Source: Aquilutibacter rugosus (lineage in GTDB: Bacteria; Pseudomonadota; Gammaproteobacteria; Xanthomonadales; Xanthomonadaceae). From it: 64,000 nt of DNA. The translations under genes were made by a program, and so were the position numbers. Numbering within the stretch: the first letter of the stretch is position 1; every line of letters starts with the position of its first letter. Shown in pieces: positions 41,032-49,160 of the stretch. Where the stretch lies: NCBI RefSeq assembly GCF_036541335.1, contig NZ_JAZHBO010000002.1, positions 1 through 64,000 on the forward strand, read 5' to 3'. The notes under the pieces are model-generated. The model worked only from the letters and a program-made list of their open reading frames with translations. It had not been told where the DNA came from and searched no databases.

Positions 41032-42350
41032 TAATTATCGCTATTGGGCAGATTTATGGAGACCATCAGGCCGTGGGGTCCCCGGTTGGCCAGAGACAGG
41101 CTGCCGCCGTGCGCCTCGGCAATTTCCCGCGCCAGGGCCAGCCCCAGACCGGTTCCGCCCCGTTTGGTCGAGTAGAACGGCAGCAGCGCCTGGGTCATGA
41201 CATGCGCCGGCATGCCGGGACCGCGGTCCAGCACGTCGATCCGCCAGCCGTTGGGCAATTTACGTAGCTGCAGTTCAACCGCCGCCGGGTCGCTGCCCGA
41301 TTCCAGGGCATTCTTCACCAGATTCAACACTGCCTGTTCGAGCTGTGCCGTGTCCGCGTTGGGCTTGCCTTCGGCATGGCGTTCGTCCCAGCCGAACGCC
41401 ATCTGCATCTGCAGACGTCTGATGAGATCGCCCCAGAGGAAGGGTTCGCGGCGCGGCTCCGGCAATTTCGCAAACCGTGCGTATCCGCGAATGAATTCCT
41501 CGAGATGGCGTGCGCGCTCTTCGATCGTTCTTAAGGCATCGGGCAGGCGTTGGGTCTGTTCGCGTTCCAGCAACAGCCGGCTCGAACTGGCCAGCGATGC
41601 AATTGGGGCCAAAGAGTTGTTGAGTTCGTGGCTGATGATACGGATCAAATTCTTCCAGGTGCGGACTTCCTGCCGGCGCAACTCCGTCGTCAGCTGTTTC
41701 AGCAACAGCAGTTCGTGCAACTGTCCGTTCAGACGGAAACGACGTCGCGACAGCTGGATAATTTCCGACTCGTCATGGATTCCGACATCGAATACGGCGT
41801 CACCGCCGGCATCCAACGCGTCCTTGAGTGCAGGGTGCGCACCGGCCACCACCTGATCCAGTCGATTGCCCTCGAGTCGCGATCCGCCCGCGAGCATTTG
41901 CCGTGCCGCGATATTGCCCAGCACGATATGTCCGCCGGGACTGATCAGCACAATCGCGACCGGCGTGTTTTCAATCACGGTGTCGAGCATCAGTTCGCGC
42001 TGCGACAGCGCGACGCGTTCGGCGCGCAAGGTGGTGCCCAACTGATTATGTGCTTGGACCAGGGGCGACATCTCATCGTGCAGATCCCGTAGGCCCACGT
42101 TGAACTCGCCATCGCGATAGCTCGCGATCATTGCGGTCAGGGCGCGGCGCGTACGGGCGTCGCGACGCCAGTGCGTCAACAGGACGAGGCAAAGGGCGAG
42201 CCACGGTACCGTAATGCAGACGACGGTGAGCCACAACGGCCAGCTTTTGACCATGCCCAGCACCGGCAGCCCGATGCCCGCTGCCGTACACACAGTGACG
42301 GCTACCGGAGTAATGGATACCCGCCAGTTACTGCGGTTTGGCGATGCCAT
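41031..42350 (-). CDS. NtrB/NtrY-type sensor histidine kinase
   Basis: A 439-residue kinase with two adjacent membrane helices (about 13-32 and 38-59) and almost no periplasmic loop, a HAMP-like region, a PAS-like domain (about 120-215) and His241 in IISHELNNSLAPI. The ATPase domain shows NLVKNALESGSDP, DRGPGMP and RGGTGLGLALAREIAEAHGG. The missing periplasmic domain suggests sensing inside the membrane or cytoplasm. It overlaps the regulator gene by 23 nt and is the last gene of a six-gene operon. Confidence 0.9.
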   Translation of the reverse strand: MASPNRSNWRVSITPVAVTVCTAAGIGLPVLGMVKSWPLWLTVVCITVPWLALCLVLLTHWRRDARTRRALTAMIASYRDGEFNVGLRDLHDEMSPLVQAHNQLGTTLRAERVALSQRELMLDTVIENTPVAIVLISPGGHIVLGNIAARQMLAGGSRLEGNRLDQVVAGAHPALKDALDAGGDAVFDVGIHDESEIIQLSRRRFRLNGQLHELLLLKQLTTELRRQEVRTWKNLIRIISHELNNSLAPIASLASSSRLLLEREQTQRLPDALRTIEERARHLEEFIRGYARFAKLPEPRREPFLWGDLIRRLQMQMAFGWDERHAEGKPNADTAQLEQAVLNLVKNALESGSDPAAVELQLRKLPNGWRIDVLDRGPGMPAHVMTQALLPFYSTKRGGTGLGLALAREIAEAHGGSLSLANRGPHGLMVSINLPNSDN

Positions 42351-43668
42351 ACAGATCCATGCGGCGATAGAGCGCCTGTCGCGAAAGGCCTAATTCCGCG
42401 GCCGCCTGAGCGATCACCCCGCGATGTTTTGATAATGCATGCCGGATGCTGTCCGCATCGGGTTCACCGGTGCCGAGAATGCCTGCATTGGCGGGCAGCA
42501 TCAGATGCTCGATTTCAATTACAGATCCTTGCGCAAGGACGCATGCCCGTTGAATAGTGCTGCGCAATTCACGCACGTTGCCATGCCAAGGGCTGCGGCG
42601 TAGCGCATCCTCGGCAGCAGTGCTGAGCGATTTTTCGTGCGTGAGAAACGACTTTGCCAACGGAACAATGTCGTCATGCCTCTGCCTGAGCGGTGCCAGT
42701 TCCACAGTGACCCCGTTGAGGCGGTACAGCAGATCCTGACGGAACAGGCCTTGCGCAACCAATTGCTGCAAATCCGCATTACTCGTCGTGATCACGCGAA
42801 ATGCCGCGTGACGTTCGCGATTGCTGCCAAGGCGCGTAAAGCGACCGGTCTCAATAACGCGCAGGAGTTTGGCCTGATTGCCGATACTGAGCTGCGCAAT
42901 GTCTTCGAGTACTAGAGTGCCGCAGTCGGCCGCCTCCAGTTTGCCGCCACGGGAGCGCGCCACGCCTTTAAAGGCACCGGCTTCGGCGCCGAACAGTTCG
43001 GACTCCAGCATGTCCTCGGGAATCGCGCCGCAGTTGAGGCTGATGAGCGGACCATGGCTGACCGCCGAGTTGCGATGGATGAGTTCGGCCAGCAGATCCT
43101 TGCCGACACCGCTTTCACCCTGAATCAGAATCGGCAAGGGCGATTTGGCCACCTGGCACGCCAGATTGACCGCTTGCTCTGTGACCTCGTCGACAAAGAC
43201 AAAACCGCGTAAATTGTAATGCCTTGCCAGACGTTCCTGCCGTTCCCGTCGGTTGGTGCGTTGGCGTGTGGCGGCACGCTGCAAATCATGCAGTTCAATC
43301 AGCGTCAATGCGCTGGCGACCAGCTTGTTGTCGTCCCATGGTTTGGACAGATAATCCGCCGCACCGGCTTTAGATAACGCAACCGCGTGCTCCAGCTGAG
43401 TCCAGGCGGTCAGGAGAATGATCGGCAGATCGGGAGAGACTGCACGCAAGCGGTGAAACAGTTCGACCCCCTCGTCGCCCGAGGTGTAGTCCGATTCAAA
43501 GTTCATGTCCTGGATGACAAGATCGATGTCACCTCGCTCCACACGCCGGACGCCGGCATCCGGCGTCGCGGCATGTTCCACCTGCATCTCGTGCAGAGAA
43601 AAGAGGATCTCAAGCGCGGTTGCAACGCTTGGGTTGTCATCAATGACTAGGACTCGCGGCATAGACAT
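42328..43668 (-). CDS. NtrC-family response regulator with degenerate sigma-54 motif
   Basis: A 446-residue regulator: receiver domain (phosphoacceptor Asp54 in VIQDMNFESD), AAA+ domain (Walker A GESGVGKD at 184-191) and a Fis-type helix-turn-helix at the end (AQAAAELGLSRQALYRRMDLYGI). Two core motifs deviate. The sigma-54 contact loop GAFTGA reads GAFKGV (231-236), and the Walker B region, usually LFLDEI, reads LVLEDI (252-257). It may therefore not open sigma-54 promoters and could act with sigma-70 or as a repressor. It probably controls the exporter genes directly upstream in the same operon. Confidence 0.9.
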   Translation of the reverse strand: MSMPRVLVIDDNPSVATALEILFSLHEMQVEHAATPDAGVRRVERGDIDLVIQDMNFESDYTSGDEGVELFHRLRAVSPDLPIILLTAWTQLEHAVALSKAGAADYLSKPWDDNKLVASALTLIELHDLQRAATRQRTNRRERQERLARHYNLRGFVFVDEVTEQAVNLACQVAKSPLPILIQGESGVGKDLLAELIHRNSAVSHGPLISLNCGAIPEDMLESELFGAEAGAFKGVARSRGGKLEAADCGTLVLEDIAQLSIGNQAKLLRVIETGRFTRLGSNRERHAAFRVITTSNADLQQLVAQGLFRQDLLYRLNGVTVELAPLRQRHDDIVPLAKSFLTHEKSLSTAAEDALRRSPWHGNVRELRSTIQRACVLAQGSVIEIEHLMLPANAGILGTGEPDADSIRHALSKHRGVIAQAAAELGLSRQALYRRMDLYGIAKPQ

Positions 43669-43686
43669 TAGCTTAAACGACTCCGG

Positions 43687-44907
43687 TTAGACGGTCCTTG
43701 TTGCTGTGGTCGGTGCGACATTGGCCGCGCGTAATGCCGGTGCCAATACGGCCAGTTGCCCGATGATCCACAGCGCGACGGCACCCATCGGCAGATAGAT
43801 CCATGGCAGGCGCGGCATTTCATACTTGGCCATCAGCAGCTGATTGAGCCCGAACGCCAGGATGAGACCCAGCACGATGCCACCGGAGACGATCAGAAAA
43901 TTTTCGGTCTGGAAATAGCGGACGATGTCGGTGCGGGTTGCGCCGAGCGCGCGACGAATACCGATCCGCTTGGTGCGCTGTTGAACCCAGAAGCTCGCAA
44001 TACCGACGATCCCGAATGCGGTGACACACAGCAGGATCACGGAGACGATGCTCAACAACCAGGCCATGGACCGGTCGGATGCGAAATAGTCTTCGCGCAT
44101 CTGTGCAAAAGTCTCCGAGCCCGATGAGATGCGGTTGGGGTTGGCGCGAGTCAGTGCCGCGTCGACCGCGCTGAGGACCGTGGCGGGTTTAAAGCCCTCT
44201 TTAGTGCGGATTACATACTGGCCAAAGAAGTCGATCGGCGTGCGAAAGGGTGCGATCACTGTGTACTCTTTCGCCTCGCTGGCGGCCCAGCCCTTACCTG
44301 GACGGACCAATCGCTCGACAACCCCGATAATCTGAATCGGAGTGTCCTCGCCCATGTAGAGCGCTTTGCCGACTGCATTCTGACCCGGAAAGAGTTTGTC
44401 AGCCATCGCCTTGGTAATGACGGCCTTGGTGAAGCGCGTATCGTCAGTGGCCTCCGAGACTTTGATGTATTCATCATTTGCGAAGGCGCGTCCCTGCACG
44501 ATCTTTAAGCCCAAGGTGGAAAAGACACCGGGGTCGGCCATGGTGATGCCTGCACTGATAGTGGCGCCTTGCGGAGTGGTCGAGAAGCTGGAGTTGCTTG
44601 AATTGCTGGTGAGCGGCAGCTGGTTGAGGATGGTCACATCGGCAACACCCGGCACCGAGCGGATCACATCCAGATCCGCATTCGTTCGAGCCCATCGCTC
44701 GGATTCCGGGCCCAGGGGGCTGGTCAGAATCCGTGCGATATGGGCTTCGTCAATGCCACTGACGGTCTGAATGTCGCGCACGCGGCGTGAAATCAGGTCA
44801 AACGCGTTGCACAAGATGGCGCAAGTCAGCGCAATCTCCATCACGATGACTGCAACGGCACCTTTGTGGCGGGTAAGGCTCGATAGGAGAGGACGGATAG
44901 CAGTCAT
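43687..44907 (-). CDS. MacB-type ABC exporter permease 2
   Basis: A 406-residue permease of the MacB/FtsX family. One N-terminal membrane helix (about 14-35) is followed by a large periplasmic domain and three C-terminal helices (about 280-395), with RTKRIGIRRALGATRTDIVRYF, the coupling segment of FtsX proteins. It lies 2 nt from the other permease, so the exporter is likely a heterodimer. Substrate unknown; relatives export peptides, macrolides or lipoproteins. Confidence 0.9.
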   Translation of the reverse strand: MTAIRPLLSSLTRHKGAVAVIVMEIALTCAILCNAFDLISRRVRDIQTVSGIDEAHIARILTSPLGPESERWARTNADLDVIRSVPGVADVTILNQLPLTSNSSNSSFSTTPQGATISAGITMADPGVFSTLGLKIVQGRAFANDEYIKVSEATDDTRFTKAVITKAMADKLFPGQNAVGKALYMGEDTPIQIIGVVERLVRPGKGWAASEAKEYTVIAPFRTPIDFFGQYVIRTKEGFKPATVLSAVDAALTRANPNRISSGSETFAQMREDYFASDRSMAWLLSIVSVILLCVTAFGIVGIASFWVQQRTKRIGIRRALGATRTDIVRYFQTENFLIVSGGIVLGLILAFGLNQLLMAKYEMPRLPWIYLPMGAVALWIIGQLAVLAPALRAANVAPTTATRTV

Positions 44908-44909
44908 GA

Positions 44910-46217
44910 TTATTGGCTCTTAAGATGGATAGCAGGGGCGATTTGCATCGCACGCCCGGCAGGCAGTGAACCGGCGAGCAGCGTCACTGCAACGGCAATC
45001 AGCAGCGTGGTGATCAGCATGGTCGTGTCCATGTTGACGAGATTCGCGTAATCGACCGGCTGCTTACGCACAGCCATCAGGCCCAGCCAGGCCAGTAGCA
45101 GTCCGCCGACTCCACCTGCAGCACCGATCATCGCGGACTCGGTCAGAAACTGACGGAAGATCTGCAGTCGTGTTGCGCCCAAGGCACGCCGAACACCGAT
45201 CTCTCCACTGCGACGCAGGAACTTGGCCAGTAACAGGCCCACAACGTTAGTCATACACACGAGCAGAAAGCCAAGCGCCAACCACAGCTGCAGACGCACG
45301 TCCGATGGTACGACCTTCTGGTAATCCAGCCATTCCATCACGTTGCGCAGTCCCACATTCGGGGGCCTGTAGAACCAGCCGTTATCCTTCTGACGCTGCG
45401 AATACTGCGTCAGATAGTTCTTGTAATCGGTACGGGCAGATGCGTCGGGCAACTCCACCCAATACTGGAGCCAGTTGCAATGCAGGCCGCTGTCGGTAAC
45501 GTATTTGCCCTCCGGTACGCGCTGACTGCAGTCCATGTTGCCTGCAAAGCTGAGGTTCAGATCGCGTGCTGTAGTGAATGGCACGTAGACTTGGTCCTCG
45601 CCACTAAACCGACCCGAATTCAAGTCGTAGAAGCGGGGTGCCACCATCCACTTGCCGACAACGCCGATGACTTGAAAGGTCTGCTGCCCGAACTGAATGG
45701 TCTTGCCGACGGGATCAGCGGCACCGAACATCTTCTCAGCGAGCTTGTAGTTAATTAAGGACACGCGTGATTTGGCGGCATCATCTGCCTTCGTCCAGCT
45801 GCGGCCCTTAATGATCGGCACGTTCATCATCTGAAAGAAATCCGCGCTGACGTGACGAGTGGGGACGCGAGTCGGAGCGCTTTTGCCGTTCGGCATCTCA
45901 ATAATGGAATCGCCGGCACTGACGATCGTCTGGCGTGAAGCCTTGGCTTCGGCCATCAGTTGCTCCGCGTCCGTGCGCGTCAGATCGTCCGGTGGCTCGT
46001 TATCTGCATACGGGTAATCGGAGGGACGGGTGTCCAGTTGCACCCGATACAGCACGTCGCTCTTGTCCGGAATAGGATCGCCGGACAGTGCACGGTAGAC
46101 CGTTAGTGTGGTCATGGTCGCACCGACACCCACTGCGATCGTCAGAATCATCAGAAAGGTCAACATGCGGTTTCGCTTGAGACTGCGCAGGGCGAGCTTG
46201 AAATAATAGGAGTTCAT
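44910..46217 (-). CDS. MacB-type ABC exporter permease 1
   Basis: A 435-residue permease with the same plan: helix at about 17-38 (MLTFLMILTIAVGVGATMTTL), a periplasmic MacB-like domain with MNVPIIKGRSWTKADD, FGAADPVGKTIQFG and FQVIGVVGKW, and three C-terminal helices with SGEIGVRRALGATRLQIFRQF. The periplasmic domain differs clearly from that of permease 2, supporting specialised halves rather than a recent duplication. It lies 2 nt after the ATPase gene. Confidence 0.9.
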   Translation of the reverse strand: MNSYYFKLALRSLKRNRMLTFLMILTIAVGVGATMTTLTVYRALSGDPIPDKSDVLYRVQLDTRPSDYPYADNEPPDDLTRTDAEQLMAEAKASRQTIVSAGDSIIEMPNGKSAPTRVPTRHVSADFFQMMNVPIIKGRSWTKADDAAKSRVSLINYKLAEKMFGAADPVGKTIQFGQQTFQVIGVVGKWMVAPRFYDLNSGRFSGEDQVYVPFTTARDLNLSFAGNMDCSQRVPEGKYVTDSGLHCNWLQYWVELPDASARTDYKNYLTQYSQRQKDNGWFYRPPNVGLRNVMEWLDYQKVVPSDVRLQLWLALGFLLVCMTNVVGLLLAKFLRRSGEIGVRRALGATRLQIFRQFLTESAMIGAAGGVGGLLLAWLGLMAVRKQPVDYANLVNMDTTMLITTLLIAVAVTLLAGSLPAGRAMQIAPAIHLKSQ

Positions 46218-46219
46218 TC

Positions 46220-46942
46220 TTATGCCCCTGCGACGGCCGCGGTCGCCTGATTGCCGGTAAACAGGGGCGAAGGCCGGACGATGTCGGTCGCAACGCCGTC
46301 CACCATATGGACATTGCGCTGTGCGCGTGCCGCAAGCTCGGGGTCGTGGGTCACCATAACAATGGTGGTGCCTTTGGAATTGATGTCCTCGAGCAGCTCC
46401 ATGATGCTGCGGGCCATTTGTGTGTCCAGGTTACCCGTCGGTTCGTCGGCCAGTAACAGGCGCGGCGAGCCCGCCAGTGCGCGTGCTATTGCAGCGCGTT
46501 GCTGCTGTCCGCCCGAAAGCTCACCGGGATAGTGCTTCATCCGCGAGCCAAGGCCCACTTCGGACAACGCATGTTCGATCCGCTCCTTGCGTTCTTTGGC
46601 CGACACGCCGCGATAGCGCAAGGGAACGTCAACGTTATCGAACAGATTCAAGTCGGGGATCAGATTGAATCCCTGAAAAATAAAGCCGATCTTCTGATTG
46701 CGCAGATGCGAGCGGGCGGCATCGCTCAGGTTGCTGACATTCTCGCCATCGAGAATATAGGTGCCACCGGTAAAGCTCTCCAGCAGTCCGGCGATATTGA
46801 GGAAGGTGGTTTTGCCTGAGCCGGAAGGGCCCGTCACCGCGACGAACTCGCCCTCGGCAACTTGCAGATCCAGGGCGCGAAGTGCGTGCGTTTCAACCAG
46901 TTCGGTGCGATAGACCTTGGCGATTTGATTCATTTGCAGCAT
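46220..46942 (-). CDS. ABC exporter ATPase (MacB/LolD type)
   Basis: A 240-residue ATPase with Walker A GPSGSGKTTFLN (about 39-50), Q loop in GFIFQGFNLIPDLN, signature LSGGQQQRAAIARAL, Walker B RLLLADEPTGNLD and the switch His in VMVTHDPELA. The QGFNLIPDLNLFDNV segment is typical of the MacB/LolD/FtsE group. It drives the two permeases downstream. Confidence 0.95.
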   Translation of the reverse strand: MLQMNQIAKVYRTELVETHALRALDLQVAEGEFVAVTGPSGSGKTTFLNIAGLLESFTGGTYILDGENVSNLSDAARSHLRNQKIGFIFQGFNLIPDLNLFDNVDVPLRYRGVSAKERKERIEHALSEVGLGSRMKHYPGELSGGQQQRAAIARALAGSPRLLLADEPTGNLDTQMARSIMELLEDINSKGTTIVMVTHDPELAARAQRNVHMVDGVATDIVRPSPLFTGNQATAAVAGA

Positions 46943-46969
46943 GTCGGTGCAGTCCTTATAGGAAGAGAA

Positions 46970-48244
46970 TTAGCGGATGCGGATGGTTTCGCCGGACTTG
47001 AAGTCATCGGCTCCGGAGGTGATGACGCGTTCGCCTTGAACGAGGCCGCTGATGATTTCAACGGCATCGGTGCCACTCAGGCCGACGCTTACGGGAATTT
47101 CAGTGGCGATGCCATCGCGCAGGACCCATGCTTTGGTGGTGCCGACATCCATACTCGGGCCGCGTTCGACCTTGAGCACGTTACGTCGGGTGCCCAGCAG
47201 GACACGCGCATTGAGGCGTTGGTTCTGGCGCAGGTCTTTGGGTTGAGCGCCGGGGTCAAAGCGGACGCGCACGTTGACTTCGCCGTTGACCACTTCCGGT
47301 GCAATCGCGGAGATCGTGCCGCCGACATCACCGCTTTGAGCGCTCAATCGTGCCGGCATGCCTATCGCGAGATTGCGAGCCTGGCTTTCCGGCACCTTGA
47401 TCTCGACTTCCAGATTGCGCAGGTCAACCACGCTGAGCAGTTCTGCGTTTGTCTGGACGTTCTGACGTTGGCTGACCAGAATCTGACCGACCTGGCCATC
47501 AAACGGAGCGCGCAGGGTGAGGGCGGCAACTTGACGTTGGAGTTCGCCGACGACTGCGCGTTGACGGTCGGCCAACGCGCGGCGATTGCGTGCATCCATC
47601 GTGGCGCTGCTGGCCTGCAGCCGCACGTCCTTGACCGCGTGACTGACGCCGATGCGCGTTTTGGAGACATCATCCTGTGCCTTGTCCACGTCGACGCGGG
47701 CCACGGCTCCGCCTTCGAAACCGCGGGTGTAGCGCTGCAGTTGCCGTTGCGCGGCGGTCTGGTCGACGCGGGCTTGGTCCAGCGACTTGAGCGTGGCCGA
47801 ACGGATCAGCTCCGCATCCAGCGCAGCGCGGTCGACGTCGGCATCCAGTCCGGCCAGAGTCGCATGTTCCTGAGCGAGACGGCTGCGCAGCTCGGGGCTG
47901 TCGATCTGCGCCAGCATCTGACCGGCTTTGACGACATCGCCTGCAACGACATGCAAGGTGACGAGACCGCCGGCTTCGGCATAGAGGCTCGGGCTGTTAG
48001 CGGCAGTGATCCGGCCTTCGGCTGCGATGTCACGAATCAGGTCGCCGCGCGTCACGGTTGCGATGCGCACTCGGTCTTTGCTGACAGTGCGTCCGCCCGA
48101 TAGCCATGCAAAGGTGAGCCAGACGGCTGCTGCGAGCACAGCAATTGCCGCCGCGATCTGCAGGGCACGTTTGCGGTTGCGGACGCCTTTAAGCTGCGCC
48201 GGTTCGATGCGGGTGTCTTGGTCGCGGGTATCTTGAATCGCCAT
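46970..48244 (-). CDS. Periplasmic adaptor (membrane fusion) protein of the exporter
   Basis: A 424-residue HlyD/MacA-type adaptor. A membrane anchor at about 28-50 is followed by a lipoyl-like half (VTLHVVAGDVVKAGQMLAQIDS), a long alpha-helical hairpin (about 115-240, Ala/Arg/Gln-rich) and the second half with LTLRAPFDGQVGQILVSQRQNV, then beta-barrel parts. It links the permeases to an outer-membrane channel; no TolC gene lies in the window. It is the first gene of the operon adaptor-ATPase-permease-permease-regulator-kinase. Confidence 0.92.
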   Translation of the reverse strand: MAIQDTRDQDTRIEPAQLKGVRNRKRALQIAAAIAVLAAAVWLTFAWLSGGRTVSKDRVRIATVTRGDLIRDIAAEGRITAANSPSLYAEAGGLVTLHVVAGDVVKAGQMLAQIDSPELRSRLAQEHATLAGLDADVDRAALDAELIRSATLKSLDQARVDQTAAQRQLQRYTRGFEGGAVARVDVDKAQDDVSKTRIGVSHAVKDVRLQASSATMDARNRRALADRQRAVVGELQRQVAALTLRAPFDGQVGQILVSQRQNVQTNAELLSVVDLRNLEVEIKVPESQARNLAIGMPARLSAQSGDVGGTISAIAPEVVNGEVNVRVRFDPGAQPKDLRQNQRLNARVLLGTRRNVLKVERGPSMDVGTTKAWVLRDGIATEIPVSVGLSGTDAVEIISGLVQGERVITSGADDFKSGETIRIR

Positions 48245-48335
48245 GACTACAAGGTAGCCGCGAATTTTTGCGCAATTGACTTGGATTGCGCGCCTCTAAC
48301 TGATTGATTTGTGAAGGATCTCTCGGCAATCACAG

Positions 48336-48369
48336 TGTCCGCGGACAGTTTGCGCTGTCGTGGCGGACA
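48336..48369. promoter_or_regulatory. Paired palindromes upstream of the exporter operon
   Basis: TGTCCGCGGACA (48336-48347, perfect palindrome) and TGTCGTGGCGGACA (48356-48369, TGTC/GACA ends) lie 92-125 nt upstream of the adaptor start, just before the ahpC terminator. Paired dyads at such a distance are typical of NtrC-family upstream sites. I see no convincing -24/-12 sigma-54 promoter between them and the gene. Binding by the operon's own regulator is inference. Confidence 0.45.
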
Positions 48370-48378
48370 CGACGACAA

Positions 48379-48410
48379 CAAAAAACCCGGCGATCTGCTG
48401 ATCACCGGGC
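48379..48410 (-). terminator. Intrinsic terminator of ahpC
   Basis: On the minus strand CCCGGTGATC pairs with GATCGCCGGG (one G-T pair, short loop, 48386-48409), followed by a run of six T (complement of the A run ending at 48385). It lies 29 nt past the ahpC stop and separates it from the exporter operon. Confidence 0.88.
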
Positions 48411-48438
48411 TTGGGGTGTTACTGCAATCCGCGTGGGA

Positions 48439-49002
48439 TTAGATCTTGCCGACCAGATCCAGCGACGGCTTCAGGGTCGCTTCGCCTTCATGCCACTTGG
48501 CCGGGCAGACTTCGCCCGGATGCGAGGCTACGTACTGGGCGGCCTTGACCTTGCGCAGCAGTTCCGAAGCGTCACGGCCGATACCGTTGTCGTGGATTTC
48601 GAGGACCTTGATGTCGCCCTCCGGATTGATGACGAAGGTGCCGCGCAGGGCCAGGCCTTCTTCTTCAATCAGCACGTCAAAGTTGCGCGCCAGGGTTTGA
48701 GTCGGGTCGCCCAGCATGGTGTACTTGACCTTCTTGATGGCGTCCGAAGTGTCGGCCCATGCCTTGTGTGCGAAATGCGTGTCGGTCGAGGCCGAGTAGA
48801 TTTCGACGCCGAGCTTTTGGAACTCTTCGTAATGGTCGGCCAGGTCTTCGAGTTCCGTCGGGCAGACGAAGGTAAAGTCGGCCGGGTAGAACACGATTAC
48901 CGACCACTTGCCCTTCAGGGTTTCGTCGGAGACTTCGATAAATTCGCCATTCTTATAGGCTTGCGTCTTGAACGGCTTGATTTTGGTGTTGATCAGCGAC
49001 AT
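48439..49002 (-). CDS. ahpC: Alkyl hydroperoxide reductase subunit C (peroxiredoxin)
   Basis: A 187-residue typical 2-Cys peroxiredoxin of the AhpC/Prx1 class, the same length as E. coli AhpC. The peroxidatic Cys47 is in [16 protein letters not shown] and the resolving cysteine in [11 protein letters not shown] near residue 166. It reduces peroxides using electrons from AhpF, whose gene lies 7.5 kb downstream on the same strand. AAGGAAAT is placed well before the ATG. The upstream region has a strong promoter and OxyR-like operator. Confidence 0.98.
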   Translation of the reverse strand: MSLINTKIKPFKTQAYKNGEFIEVSDETLKGKWSVIVFYPADFTFVCPTELEDLADHYEEFQKLGVEIYSASTDTHFAHKAWADTSDAIKKVKYTMLGDPTQTLARNFDVLIEEEGLALRGTFVINPEGDIKVLEIHDNGIGRDASELLRKVKAAQYVASHPGEVCPAKWHEGEATLKPSLDLVGKI

Positions 49003-49046
49003 CGGGATTTCCTTCTTTGCTGTCTATGGGTGAAAGGTTGATTGAT

Positions 49047-49075
49047 AGATTAGGCAAACATCGTGCATCGCACAA
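49047..49075 (-). promoter_or_regulatory. Probable ahpC promoter
   Basis: On the minus strand: -35 TTGTGC (49070-49075), a 17 nt spacer and -10 TAATCT (49047-49052). The -35 abuts the OxyR operator, the usual arrangement for OxyR-activated promoters. Confidence 0.65.
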
Positions 49076-49112
49076 ATTGATTGTTTTGATGCCGACGATT
49101 GGATTTAACTAT
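49076..49112 (-). promoter_or_regulatory. Tandem OxyR operator upstream of ahpC
   Basis: 15-mers ATTGATTGTTTTGAT (49076-49090) and ATTGGATTTAACTAT (49098-49112) are separated by exactly 7 nt and fit the ATAGnTnnnAnCTAT pattern partially (proximal) and well (distal). The proximal unit and spacer are close to those in front of ahpF. Confidence 0.7.
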
Positions 49113-49160
49113 CGGATGCTAGCGGGTCCAGTGCCATAATCCCACGTTCCCGGTTAAGAA

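Noticed and set aside
46862..48103. A 413-codon plus-strand frame opposite the adaptor protein
   Set aside because: No domain or start signal; the adaptor on the other strand fits its operon with correct spacing.
48245..48335. Search for a sigma-54 promoter before the exporter operon
   Set aside because: No GG-N10-GC pair in a TGGCAC/TTGC context was found on the minus strand; TTGC occurrences lack a partner at the right distance.
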